Of a DNA stretch of 64,000 nt, positions 46,823 to 57,913 are shown piece by piece (within the stretch, counting starts at the first letter, position 1; every line of letters starts with the position of its first letter). The notes beneath the pieces are model-generated. The model searched no databases. It worked only from the letters and a program-made list of their open reading frames with translations, and was not told the DNA's origin. Both the position numbers and the translations under genes were made by a program. The DNA comes from Synaphobranchus kaupii (taxonomy: Eukaryota; Chordata; Actinopteri; Anguilliformes; Synaphobranchidae), in NCBI GenBank assembly GCA_029718625.1, contig CM056391.1, forward strand, positions 4,364,933-4,428,932, written 5' to 3'.

Positions 46823-47223
46823 TTTTTTAAATAATTTGTTTCAGATTTTTCCCCATTTTCTCCCAATTTAGTAGCCAATTGAACCCCTATTCTAATTCAA
46901 TTCCCCCCGTGTAGCAACCGCTAGAGAATCACCGCTATACAGCCCTGTCAGCCGGCGGTAGGACGGGAGGGTGCCACGTCCTCTTCAGGGCGCGACTCCT
47001 CCTAAGGCTCCTGACTGTGATTCCAGCTCGCCCAGGGCCGCTATGCGCGCAGCGATTCTCTCCGAGCCCCTCCCCCCACCCGGAAGCAGCCGCCAATTGC
47101 TGCTCCCACAGGGCGCCGGCCATGCTCAGATCTGGCAGGACCGGGGCGTGAACCATGATCCTCGGAGCACAACTGCACCAACTGAAGGTCGGCGCTCTTA
47201 CCGTTGTACCACCGCAGCGCCCC
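46823..47223 (-). mobile_element. tRNA-headed SINE with 16-bp target duplication
   Basis: Read on the minus strand it starts 'GGGCGCTGCGGTGGTACAAC' with an A box TGGTACAACGG (47201-47211) and a B-box-like GGTTCACGCCC (47144-47154). The GC-rich body ends 'TTGGGAGAAAATGGGGAAAA' and a short A-rich tail. Flanking direct repeats are TTGCTGATTACATCTT (46807-46822) and TTGCTCATTACATCTT (47224-47239), one mismatch in 16, typical of LINE-driven insertion. It is a different SINE family from the one at 12.0 kb. Frames on both strands of about 95 codons are incidental. Confidence 0.93.
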
Positions 47224-47239
47224 TTGCTCATTACATCTT

Positions 47240-48270
47240 AATTAAGTATTAATGGTTACATATTAATTAACACAATTAATGTGTCGACGCAAACCGCAAT
47301 GTCAGGTACATTGTATACTGTACATGCAACTACTTGTACTGGAAACGTACAGGCAGTTTTGCATACTTCCTTGTAAGGAGTTGAGTGGAGGAAAGAAGGT
47401 GAGGAGTGAAGAATATTTGGGCGCACCCTTGACCCTTGACCTCTTTCGCCTGAACCGTCTGCTAGCGGAGCGCTGTAGCGCCCCAAGTTACAGAACAGGT
47501 GAACTGACAGCTGTACCGATGGTGGGCCGCTAGTGCGCTACTGTATGCTCGCTGGCTGGGATTGCTTAATGGCTATTATTGCTGAGCCGTTAAAGATGGT
47601 AGTGATATTTTACGCAGCCAACTGTTTCTTTTTTTTTACAGGTTTTATTAAGGCTGGCCCAGTTAAAACCTTTGTGGAGATCCTCCATTTCTGCATGAGC
47701 TTTTACACGACCTCTTTATGGGCCATTTCTTTTTTGATTAATCATAAATCTTACTTCAATATTCACCCAGTGAATGGCAGGCAGATTACAGTCAGAAGAA
47801 ATGAAAGCATTTAGTCGCGTGGGTTTATTGATTTGAAACTGCTGATGTACCGAAGAGCTAGCGCACGTGACCCCTTTTAGCCTGGTTAGCGTAATCACCC
47901 TGCTCCGGCTGTATTTCACAGAGGACAATCCCAGGCTTGCGTTTGTAATAAAACCCCACTCCTGGCAGCCATTGGGGCTGTAAGAAAGGGCGGGATGGGG
48001 AGTCCACTTTCACTGCCCGCCGCTATCATTTCAGCCTCTTCAGCCGAGAGAAAAGTCATCAAAATATACAGGGGAGAAACTGCCATCCTTTCCAAGGCAC
48101 AGAGACACACTTTACCACCATACTAAACGGCCATTCGACTAAACAGCCATGAAGCTCTGGGGTCTGTTGTTCAACAATAACACAGCAAACAATAATGGTA
48201 ACGATATGTGGATATTATTGGCAATAACAGGAATGACACTGTTGAAAATCATTCATTCAGCCAAGCGCTG
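47240..48270. other. Unique stretch
   Basis: No gene recognised. 47850-48080 is moderately GC-rich with a CACGTG core. Confidence 0.5.
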
Positions 48271-48718
48271 TGAGACAGACTACAGTACCCCACACAGCAG
48301 AACTACAGACTACAGTACACCACACAGCAGAACTACAGACTACAGTACACCGCACAGCAGAACTACAGACTACAGTACCCCACACAGCAGAACTACAAAC
48401 TACAGTACACCCCACAGCAGAACTACAGACTACAGTTCCCCACACAGCAGAACTACAGACTACAGTACCCCACACAGGTAGAACTACAGACCACAGTACC
48501 CCACACAGCAGAACTACAGACTACAGTACACTCCACAACAGAACTACATACTACAGTACACCCCACAGCAGAACTACAGACTACAGTACACCCCACAGCA
48601 GAACTACACACTACAGTACACCCCACAGCAGAACTACAGACTACATTTCCCCACACAGCAGAACTACAGACTACAGTACACCCCACAGCAGAACTACAGA
48701 CTACAGTACACCCCACAG
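48271..48718. repeat. 30-bp minisatellite, left part
   Basis: About 15 units of CAGAACTACAGACTACAGTA + CACCCCACAG. Continued at 50275 beyond an inserted hAT. The ordered variants at 48446-48645 ('GGTAGAACTACAGACCAC', 'CTCCACAACAGAACTACATA', 'GAACTACACACTAC') recur identically at about 50582-50781. Confidence 0.96.
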
Positions 48719-50274
48719 TAGTGTTGCACGGTACACCGAAACTTCGGTACTTTTTCGATACTTAAAAAAAAAAACGGTTCGGTATTAGAATTTTCCGACG
48801 TTCGGTACTTTTAGGTCAATTGTGTGCTCTGCTGTTATGTGTCTGCATTACTGATTGAGAGGATGAAATGTGAACGTTAGCTAACAATACTACGAGTCTG
48901 ATTCTTTCACACGCGCGATATTGTTTTTGGCCGGCAGAGCTATAGGCTACTTTACGTTACCTACTAAACTAACGCCTTACTTCCACGGAGAATTTAGGTG
49001 AGCACAAAGTAAAGGATTTAACGATAGTTTGACTTGAAAAATGATGGTATAATCACTGAAAATAACCCCGATAGACTGTCGTCGTATTTTATCATGTCAC
49101 GTATAGAAACAATAATATTTTTTTTAAAACGTTGTACAAATGAGTATTCGCCGTTTTCCCTTGCTTACTGTACTATATACAGTACAGTGTTTCCCCTACC
49201 ATTATCTTGGCCGGGCGGAAACTCACGTGCTGCCCGGCTTGGACAAAAGGCAAAATAAATAATTTTAATGAAAAAAAAAAATACAATTATATATTTTTTT
49301 TTAAATATAATCTTAAAATGTAATTTTTTTTTTAATGTAGCTGCAATATTTCCCTTACCGCAGAATGCGGGAATGATCAAAATAGTATCTGGAAAAACCC
49401 TTGCCAAAACAGCTTCGGTTTCCCGTTAGGCCTAATTAAAATTTTCCATGGCAGCGCTGATATTATGAGGGTGTAATTATAGTTTCCGCCTCTACGTAAA
49501 ATGGCGCACTTTCGTCCGTTTCTCTATCTGACCAGAACTCTTACATTTTAGTGTAGAGTAAAAGCTAATACTGCAGAGGCAGGAGTTTGATTCTACCTGT
49601 TTTTAAGGACTGATTATGGATCAGCACTATGGAGGAGTCTCAAAAGCAGCTCTACAGTGCTGAAAAGATTGATATTTATTTACCATAAGCCTTTGTGAGC
49701 AAATGTTACTTTGTTACCAACACCCTCCCCATGTGTGCGACGACTCTCCGTACCCCCGACCTGCGCGATGATACTACCTCGGCCCCGCAGGCGCGTTTGA
49801 TGACATCGTACGCGCAACAACACTGGTAGTTTCGAGGGGCCTACCACCCAGTCTGAAAAAAAAATCTAGGGGAAACACTGCAGTACCTGATGCACTTTCG
49901 GTTTAGAACGTATTTAAATACATTAGGCGACGTATGTTATGGTTATTATATATATACTGTATGTGACTATTCTGAAATAAATGTATTCTGTAGCACATTT
50001 CTGAATGATACAGCTTCTTCTTCAGTTTGAACTTAAAACCATGGATGTGCAGGGAATATTTTTTTAGATATTGACATTTAAATAAAACTAGTAGAAACCA
50101 GGAGGAAATTGCCTCTGAAGGGCCAAAGTAAATAGGGTTAAGGTCATTTCAGTAGAGGTACCGAGTATCGAATCAGTATCGTTTCAGTTTCAAGTACCGT
50201 TTCAGTATCGAGTATCATGATACTAAACCTGGTATCGGTATCGAAGTCAAAATTTTGGTATCGTGACAACACTA
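48719..50274. mobile_element. hAT-superfamily element inserted in minisatellite
   Basis: The left end is TAGTGTTGCACGGTAC; the right end in reverse is TAGTGTTGTCACGATACC. It is flanked by a perfect 8-bp duplication CCCCACAG (48711-48718 and 50275-50282). 1,556 bp. No transposase frame was recognised. A second hAT-like element occupies 49185-49880. The insertion point is inside a 30-bp repeat unit, so the array is older than the insertion. Confidence 0.93.
49185..49880. mobile_element. Nested hAT-like element (CAGTGTTTCCCCTA ends)
   Basis: The left end is CAGTGTTTCCCCTA. The right end is TAGGGGAAACACTG, its perfect reverse complement. 696 bp. It shares the first ~320 bp and the A-rich right end with 5327-5668 and has an extra ~350-bp interior. 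Flanking bases share only CAGTA (49180-49184, 49881-49885), so a clean 8-bp duplication is not seen. Non-coding. Confidence 0.9.
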
Positions 50275-51255
50275 CCCCACAGCAGAACTACAGACTACAG
50301 TACACCCCACAGCAGAACTACAGACTACAGTACACCACACAGCAGATCTACAGACTACAGTACACCCCACAGCAGAACTACAGACAACAGTACACCCCAC
50401 AGCAGAACTACAGACTACAGTACCCCACACAGCAGAACTACAGACAACAGTACACCCCACAGCAGAACTACAGACTACAGTACACCCCACAGCGGAACTA
50501 CAGACTACAGTACACCCCACAGCGGAACTACAGACTACAGTACCCCACACAGCAGAACTACAGACTACAGTACACCCCACAGCAGAACTACAGACTACAG
50601 TACCCCACACAGGTAGAACTACAGACCACAGTACCCCACACAGCAGAACTACAGACTACAGTACACTCCACAACAGAACTACATACTACAGTACACCCCA
50701 CAGCAGAACTACAGACTACAGTACACCCCACAGCAGAACTACACACTACAGTACACCCCACAGCAGAACTACAGACTACAGTGCCCCACACAGCAGAACT
50801 ACAGACCACAGTACCCCACACAGCAGAACTACAGACTACAGTACACCCCACACAGCAGAACTACAGACTACAGTTCCCCACACAGAAGAACTACAGACTA
50901 CAGTACACCCCACAGCAGAACTACAGACTACAGTTCCCCACACAGCAGAACTACAGACTACAGTTCCCCACACAGCAGAACTACAGACTACAGTACACCC
51001 CACAGCAGAACTACAGACTACAGTACACCCCACACAGCAGAACTACAGACTACAGTTCCCCACACAGCAGAACTACAGACTACAGTACACCGCACAGCAG
51101 AACTACAGACTACAGTACACCACACAGCAGAGCTACAGACTACAGTACACCCCACAGCAGAACTACAGACTACAGTACACCCCACACAGCAGAACTACAG
51201 ACTACAATTACCAACACAGCAGAACTACAGACTACAGTACACCACACAGCAGAAT
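50275..51255. repeat. 30-bp minisatellite, right part
   Basis: About 32 units continuing the array interrupted at 48718. Variants include ACCCCACACAG (two bases longer), AGTTCCCC and GCGGAAC. Frames of up to 351 codons are translations of the repeat. Confidence 0.96.
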
Positions 51256-52026
51256 TATCAGTGTTAATCTAACACTAACAGTCTGAGAATATGAAGGAAT
51301 CAGGAATCAAAGATACTCAATTAGAGGATTTTACTGTGCAGCATTAAGCATTAAAAGCTGGTTGCACTTAAGCTATTGATTTGATAGAGATGAAGAAGAA
51401 GAAGAAGAAGAAGAAGAAGAAGAAGATGAAGAAGAACATAAGCTGGTACTGAGGCAGAAACACATCACGTTATGGGATCAAACAGAAAAGAGGGTCTGAT
51501 GCCACTTATTTGACCGTCACCTCATGAAGGCAAGTGTCGTACTTTGAACTAGATGGATTAAAAAAAAAAAAAATCTGTCAATTTAGTAGAACACAGACAA
51601 GTGCTCTCCTCCAATAGATATAACTTACTTCTTACTTTTAACTCTGAAATAATGCCTATTTATCATTTCTGTTGATTTGTTCATTTTTCTGGGCGATAAC
51701 TAAGCCAATTGAAAGCCATACTTCATTATTTTTAAGAACAAATGTACTTATTTTGTTGTGTTATTTTTGTTGATCCACCCTGCTTCAGAAATAAATCATA
51801 CTCCCGCTGCACAGCCACTTATCAGCATCGAAGGGGAATCTGAGAGAATGAGGAGGACTTTTGAAAGAATTGTCCGTCCACATTAAAGTAAATTAGATCT
51901 ATAGTAGAAGGCTTTAGAAAGGGCGAGGATCTTGAGGAGAAATCAATGAGTTTGAAAATGAAGAACGGGAAACAGAAGGCCCTGGCCCCAAATTGCTGAA
52001 CGGTCCGCTAAATTCTATCTAAAACC

Positions 52027-52066
<40 letters not shown>

Positions 52067-52442
52067 GAGAGAAGTACTGAGTATAGGGCCACAGCCACAT
52101 TAACAATATATGCACATAAGATGATGTCATTGTCACCCAGTCTCCACACAGGATGAATTGACCCCAAATGGCCACTAATACAGAGAGCAGACCAGCCAGA
52201 GACTCATCTGCATTTGGTCAATAGTGATAAACCTTGGTGGGGACGGTGGGATTCAATAAAGGAGGTAGTACCTCATACTCTATTACAGCCCAGTAATTAA
52301 GTTCCCATCTCTATTCGGCCTTTTAAAAGGCATTGCTTGCAAATGGAAAAGTGGGGTTTGTGCTGCTAAAACTACTGGTGGTTTGGCTTGAAATGTGCTA
52401 CTCCGCCCAGGTCTTATTTGAGACATGAATCTACCATGTTGG
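51256..52442. other. Unique stretch with GAA and GA microsatellites
   Basis: (GAA)n at about 51392-51436, A run at 51560-51572, (GA)n at about 52027-52072. No gene recognised. Confidence 0.6.
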
Positions 52443-52690
52443 ACCTTGGACAGCAGCTGAAACTGTTCCCTCTCACAGCCAATAAGGTCTACAGGACCTT
52501 GGACAGCAGCTGAGCCTGTTCCCTCTCACAGCCAAGGAGGCGTACAGGACCTTAGACAGCAGCTGTGCCTGTTCCCTCCCACAGCCAATAAGGTCTACAG
52601 GACCTTGGACAGCAGCTGAGCCTGTTCCCTCTCACAGCCAGAGAGACTTACAGGACCTTGGACAGCAGCTGTGTCTGTTCCCTCCACAGA
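52443..52690. repeat. 53-bp minisatellite
   Basis: Five units starting ACCTTGGACAGCAGCTG at 52443, 52496, 52549, 52602 and 52655, each exactly 53 bp, with scattered substitutions. The last unit is cut by the MITE that follows. Confidence 0.94.
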
Positions 52691-52691
52691 A

Positions 52692-52947
52692 ATTGAAGAC
52701 CCTGGTGCTAAAAGTACTGGTCACAACATGTCTATTTTGAGAAAATCAAATCCGAAAATATCATTGATCCATAAAATCAGCCATTAAAAGATTTGCTGTT
52801 TTTATGCATTGCTTAGGCACCTTTTCTGTTAACAATATTTATAGGGTGGACTTATACGACATGCTAAACAAATACAACATGTTTCTATGCTCAACTTGAA
52901 TTGTCTAAAAATGTGACTACAGTACTTTTAGCACCAGGGTCTTCAAT
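52692..52947. mobile_element. MITE with 27-bp perfect inverted ends
   Basis: Left: ATTGAAGACCCTGGTGCTAA then AAGTACT. The right end read in reverse is identical for 27 bases, then loosely similar (GGTCAC against GTAGTCAC). 256 bp, AT-rich, non-coding. No target duplication was recognised, so the superfamily is open. The perfect ends suggest youth. Confidence 0.88.
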
Positions 52948-55900
52948 CAGCTCAAGTGTTTCCCGTTGCCTTTGTTAGGCCCTCTTAACCCTCATGTTGC
53001 CCCCTTTTCTCAGTTTAACATTCTATGCGTTCCATGGAAATCCACTAACCACACGAAAATCGGTAAAGTATGTGTCCTTTAAAAAAAAATTTCAAATTAA
53101 AAAAAATATTTTCAGCGAGAAAAAAATAAACTTTTATTTTTGTACACTTCCACTGTGTTTGAGCTTCTGTTACTTTATTTCAGTAATACCTAGAGGAATT
53201 CTGACTCTTGGACAACAAGGTTTACCTGACAGAAGAGACCAGGATTATGCCTGTAGTCAAAGGGGTTCTAGAACAGTATCCATTTTATTTTCGGGTTTAA
53301 CAGGGGTGGCTTCTTATTCAATCACCACCCTGCACAGTGGATCCACCTGACATCATGCCACATGATATATCAAGACTTTAAATTATATTCCACCTCTAAA
53401 AATACTTTTATCATTTTAAATAATAAAGATAATCGCTCTTCATACATCAGATTTAATAATTTTTTCTCCCTTGAATGATGACATTCCACCCATTTCCTGG
53501 GGTTGCAGATAAGCAGACTCAGACCCTGGTGTAGGAACCGCCTTGAATGAACTTGCGTTGTGACCCAGATATTGTGACATTTTAATAAATCAGCAGAATG
53601 CCTCCATGCGCAAGCACTAAATCACAACGCTGCGGCTGCATACATTTTAAAGGCGACAAGAACTTAATAAAAAAAGGGAGGGCGGGGGGGGGGGTGAGTG
53701 CATTGCTCAGAAATCAATAAGGTGTTTTTTATTCCATCGGCACATCAGGCAAAATGTAAAATAAATTGAATGAACTGAAATATCCATAGAATTTCCACAG
53801 CACGGTTTGGCCCAGCTAAGCAATAATGAACCAAACACATTTTCCTTGCGATAAAATGTGATGCCGTTCCTTAAAATAACCCTTTTTGACTTAAATAAGT
53901 ACGCCGAATACAGTAGATCTAAAGTAAGATTGTCAGTTAAATTAAAATAAAAATCAGGCCATGACACAAAAGGCATACAGAGCCCGTAGAAACAGCCAAA
54001 TCATAACATTCACACGGGCCATTTTTCTTACTGTCTACCACAGTACTTCTTATAAGTATTCAGAGGAAAACATTTGCTTGGATATATGCCAAATCAGAAA
54101 GCTATACGGAGTTATGTAATGCTTCGTTTTCACAGATTTACATCGCTTGGCTTCCTATTTCCATGTAGTACACAACTGTTCGTGTTAAGGAAAGTGAGGT
54201 CTTTCTCCAGGTGAATATCACCGTCTGTTACCAGCATTTGGCTGGTGTTAATTTCATACCCTGGTTGGGATATTGGACAGGGGGGAAAAGCTGTTCCTAG
54301 ATCAGTCGTTACAAACTGAGAAGTGTTGTGAGTGCAGTCCCAGACCTCCAATGGAGAAACATTTCTCTGGTGAGGAGGGAAACTCATATCATTGCCCCAG
54401 TGTGTCCTGAGCCTCATGCCTGTGTGGTGACCTGCTGGGGGGGGGCAGTGGGGGGGGGGGGGGGGGGGGGTTATTGCTGTAAATACGCTCTCTCTTCACT
54501 GAGAGAGGAGAGCCACTTCCCCTCGCCTCTGAAGGGCTGCTGGCAGGTAAATAAATCACGCCAGCGGGGCTCCCTGGTACTCCATTATAACACTGATGCG
54601 CTCGTATTTCTGTCCACCCAGCAAGAGCCGCCCAAATGGCCGGGTGAACGCACTCTCCTTAAGGAGCAGCGCACAGCCGGGCGTGGTGGGGGGGGCGGAC
54701 GATGGGTGTGGAGCGTGTTCCCCGCAGCCGGAGCGGCAGGGAAGCCTTCCCGTTGCGCTATGAGACGTTATGAGAACGTCCCCCAAACAATCCCAGGGCG
54801 TTTCTCTTAAGATCTGTCAAAGACACATTAAAAATGTTGTTCCAGGCACTTGGCATGCAAGCCCTTTGTTTGAACCTGAACTACAAACCCAAATAAGATT
54901 CTAAAAATCCAGATTTCTTAGTTGTAGCAAGTGCAGGAAGTGTTTTACAAAAACCAATTTTTCTCCCAATTTCACTTGTCAAGACAATGGTTTGCATGTG
55001 CAAACAAAAAAAAACCTTTTGCTCCTGCTAAAAACCTTTAGTAAAAATCTGGTCTTAAAGATAAGGAAACTGGGCAAAAATGTCTGTGCTGGGAAGGTTT
55101 ACATCGAATGTCCTACTGTTCTAGGAATGTTTGGAATTGCTCTCTGAATGCTCAGAGAATATTCTGGGAATGCTATGGGAATGGTCCAGGAATGCTCTGA
55201 GTACCAAAACTGCTGAGTTGCAGGTCTCAGTCTTGGCTGTGGCACTGCCTGCCATTGAGTAAGGTAAAGTAGTGCATTTTACCTTAAGTTGTTTGAGTAA
55301 ATATCCAGCGGCACTGTACAAATTGGTATTATGCAAACTGCCCAGGAGAGGGATTTCTGCTGCCAGACAGCAATAACACATTGTGAGTCATACTCAGGTA
55401 GCAAAGCCATGGATTTAACAGTGATTGAACAATGCTAAATTGTTCATTTGTTAGCTGGAATTGCTATGCAGTCCACAGGGGATTTCCCCCCCACCTGCGC
55501 ATTTACGGTGCAATCTCTCCGTTTCAAACCTCTGGCCGTGTCAAAATGAAAGTTGTTATTTTTAAAAAAAGCATCACGGTTGTGGAGACACAAAAGGACA
55601 GGTGCCGCTGGAGACGGGCACACCTGGCGGGTTAACGACCCCTCTGTGACCCGCCATCCTCTGGCGGCCGCAGCGGGGCCTAATGAAGAAAATTAGCGAG
55701 GCGCGAACGAGGAGATTGGATCGCTCTCCGCTGGAGAGGAGAGCCGTTACATCAGAGCCCTCCCACAGGCATCTGCTCTGTGGGCGGGGTCTCAGGGGAG
55801 AAAAGGGGATGAGTGACAGCTCAGAGTGGCTGGGGGCCGGCTTCACACAGAGAGAGACGAACAAAGAGAGACGCACAGCTCCTGACATATTATGAGTATA

Positions 55901-57258
55901 AGAATATGATTTAAATGCTATGAAATATTAACGCAATACACAAGTGATATACAAGAGACTCTTCGCTTTTCTCATCTCATGACATTAAACAGCCACATTT
56001 ATTTTATGAAAATTCATATGAATGACATCATATATGATACAAAAAACACATTCAGTACAGCAAGAGATGTCTGTCTTTGCCCATTACATAAAATAACAAC
56101 ATTATGAGTATTAAAAATGATATATGAATGCAATATACAAATTATATGCAAGAGTACTTCTTTGCTAGGGACGCAAAACTGAATTATTATACATTTATTA
56201 TTTATTGCTAGATACATCAGTAATGCAATATACAAATTCAGTATACAAATGATATTCAAATGACTGTCACTCTGTGTAAAATATATATTAATGCAATATG
56301 CAAATGATTAAATATACATTTCAGTTATACTAGGGAAAGGATGGAGTTTAAATACATGTTTGTCCACTACAGACTACTTGTCTTTTGTAGGTATTTTACC
56401 TGACTTGTGTGCAGTCCTCACATAAACTCTGAAGGTAGAATACTGTGTGACCCCAGAAAACTGACCTGGGATCAGCTCATTCAGCAGTAATTTTATCCTC
56501 AGCCATAATGCAGTAGAGCATGCGGTAGCATTTAACATGTGAGCATGCTAACCTTCTCCTAAACTGACACATCAGGGTTGAAGTCAATTCTATTTCAAGT
56601 CAGTCTATTCAGGAAATTAACTGAAATTCAATGAACAAACTTTAAAAATGCCTGTAATATTCTACACAGATCTTTCAAGCAATAAATAGAATTTCATGGT
56701 AACCGATTGTTTCCATGGCAATATACTGTAGGTGGTGAAAGTGTGATAAAATCAATATCACCACCAAAAGCAATCACAAGAGAGAAATAAGCATGGGCTG
56801 GCCCTCAGAAATACCTTTCCCCTTAATCAAAAAGCTATTTCCCATAATTCCCTGAGGCGTTTCTCACAAAACCTGATCGCCAATAATCAATACTATCCCA
56901 GGGGTGCCAGATGTCTGATTTGATCTCATAATCAATTATTCATTTTCGCAAACAATAAACATATTAGACTTTTTGAGCACAAAAATAGGCCAACAGACAG
57001 ACAGACAGACAGCTTCCAGACATATAAAGTGTTGACGCTGCTTCGAGGCTTCATGTTGTGTACAAAACAGCTCACTCACTCGGAGATCAGTATAAAGGCA
57101 TATTATCATCAGCAAAGAGACACACCTAGAGCTGATTAAACACAAGTCGAGAAAGACTTCTAAAGGGTACAATTCACCGAAAAGTGCCCTGCTCACTCGC
57201 TGGAGAGCAAAACCAATTTACATCAGGTTTCTTCTAATTGAGCTGTCCGGCCGTCACG
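52948..57258. other. Long unique stretch, candidate regulatory DNA
   Basis: No gene recognised. G runs at 53683-53693 and about 54437-54470 (34 bases, a few interruptions). GC-rich segments lie at 54600-54790 and 55600-55870. An old ~210-bp duplication lies at about 55889-56290. (ACAG)n at about 56994-57011. Open frames up to 160 codons (54328-54810) cross the G run and have no domain. Confidence 0.5.
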
Positions 57259-57913
57259 ACTGGGAGAGATATAATGAAAGGGATGGAGGGGAATGGACTG
57301 GGAGAGATATAATGAAAGGGATGGAGGGGAATGGACTGGGAGAGATATAATGAAAGGGATGGAGGGGAATGGACTGGAAGAGATATAATGAAAGGGATGG
57401 AGGGGAATGGACTGGGAGAGATGTAATGAAAGGGATGGAGGGGAATGGACTGGGAGAGATATAATGAAAGGGATGGAGGGGAATGGACTGGGAGAGATAT
57501 AATGAAAGGGATGGAGGGGAATGGACTGGGAGAGATATAATGAAAGGGATGGAGGGGAATGGACTGGGAGAGATATAATGAAAGGGATGGAGGGGAATGG
57601 ACTGGAAGAGATATAATGAAAGGGATGGAGGGGAATGGACTGGGAGAGATGTAATGAAAGGGATGGAGGGGAATGGACTGGGAGAGATGTAATGAAAGGG
57701 ATGGAGGGGAATGGACTGGGAGAGATGTAATGAAAGGGATGGAGGGGAATGGACTGGGAGAGATATAATGAAAGGGATGGCGGGGAATGGACTGGGAGAG
57801 ATGTAATGAAAGGGATGGAGGGGAATGGACTGGGAGAGATGTAATGAAAGGGATGGAGGGGAATGGACTGGGAGAGATGTAATGAAAGGGATGGAGGGGA
57901 ATGGACTGGGAGA
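57259..57913. repeat. 38-bp minisatellite, left part
   Basis: About 17 units of ACTGGGAGAGATATAATGAA + AGGGATGGAGGGGAATGG, with an ATATAATG/ATGTAATG variant site. Purine-rich strand (+). Continued at 59206. Confidence 0.96.

Noticed and set aside
48149..51272. 351- and 172-codon frames rich in Gln, Tyr and Thr
   Set aside because: Translation of the 30-bp minisatellite.
52986..53340. Second piggyBac-type MITE starting TTAACCCTCATGTTG
   Set aside because: The left end is suggestive, but no matching inverted right end with TTAA was found.
54328..54810. 160-codon frame
   Set aside because: It crosses a G homopolymer encoding poly-Gly, has no recognisable domain, and its antisense strand is partly open too.
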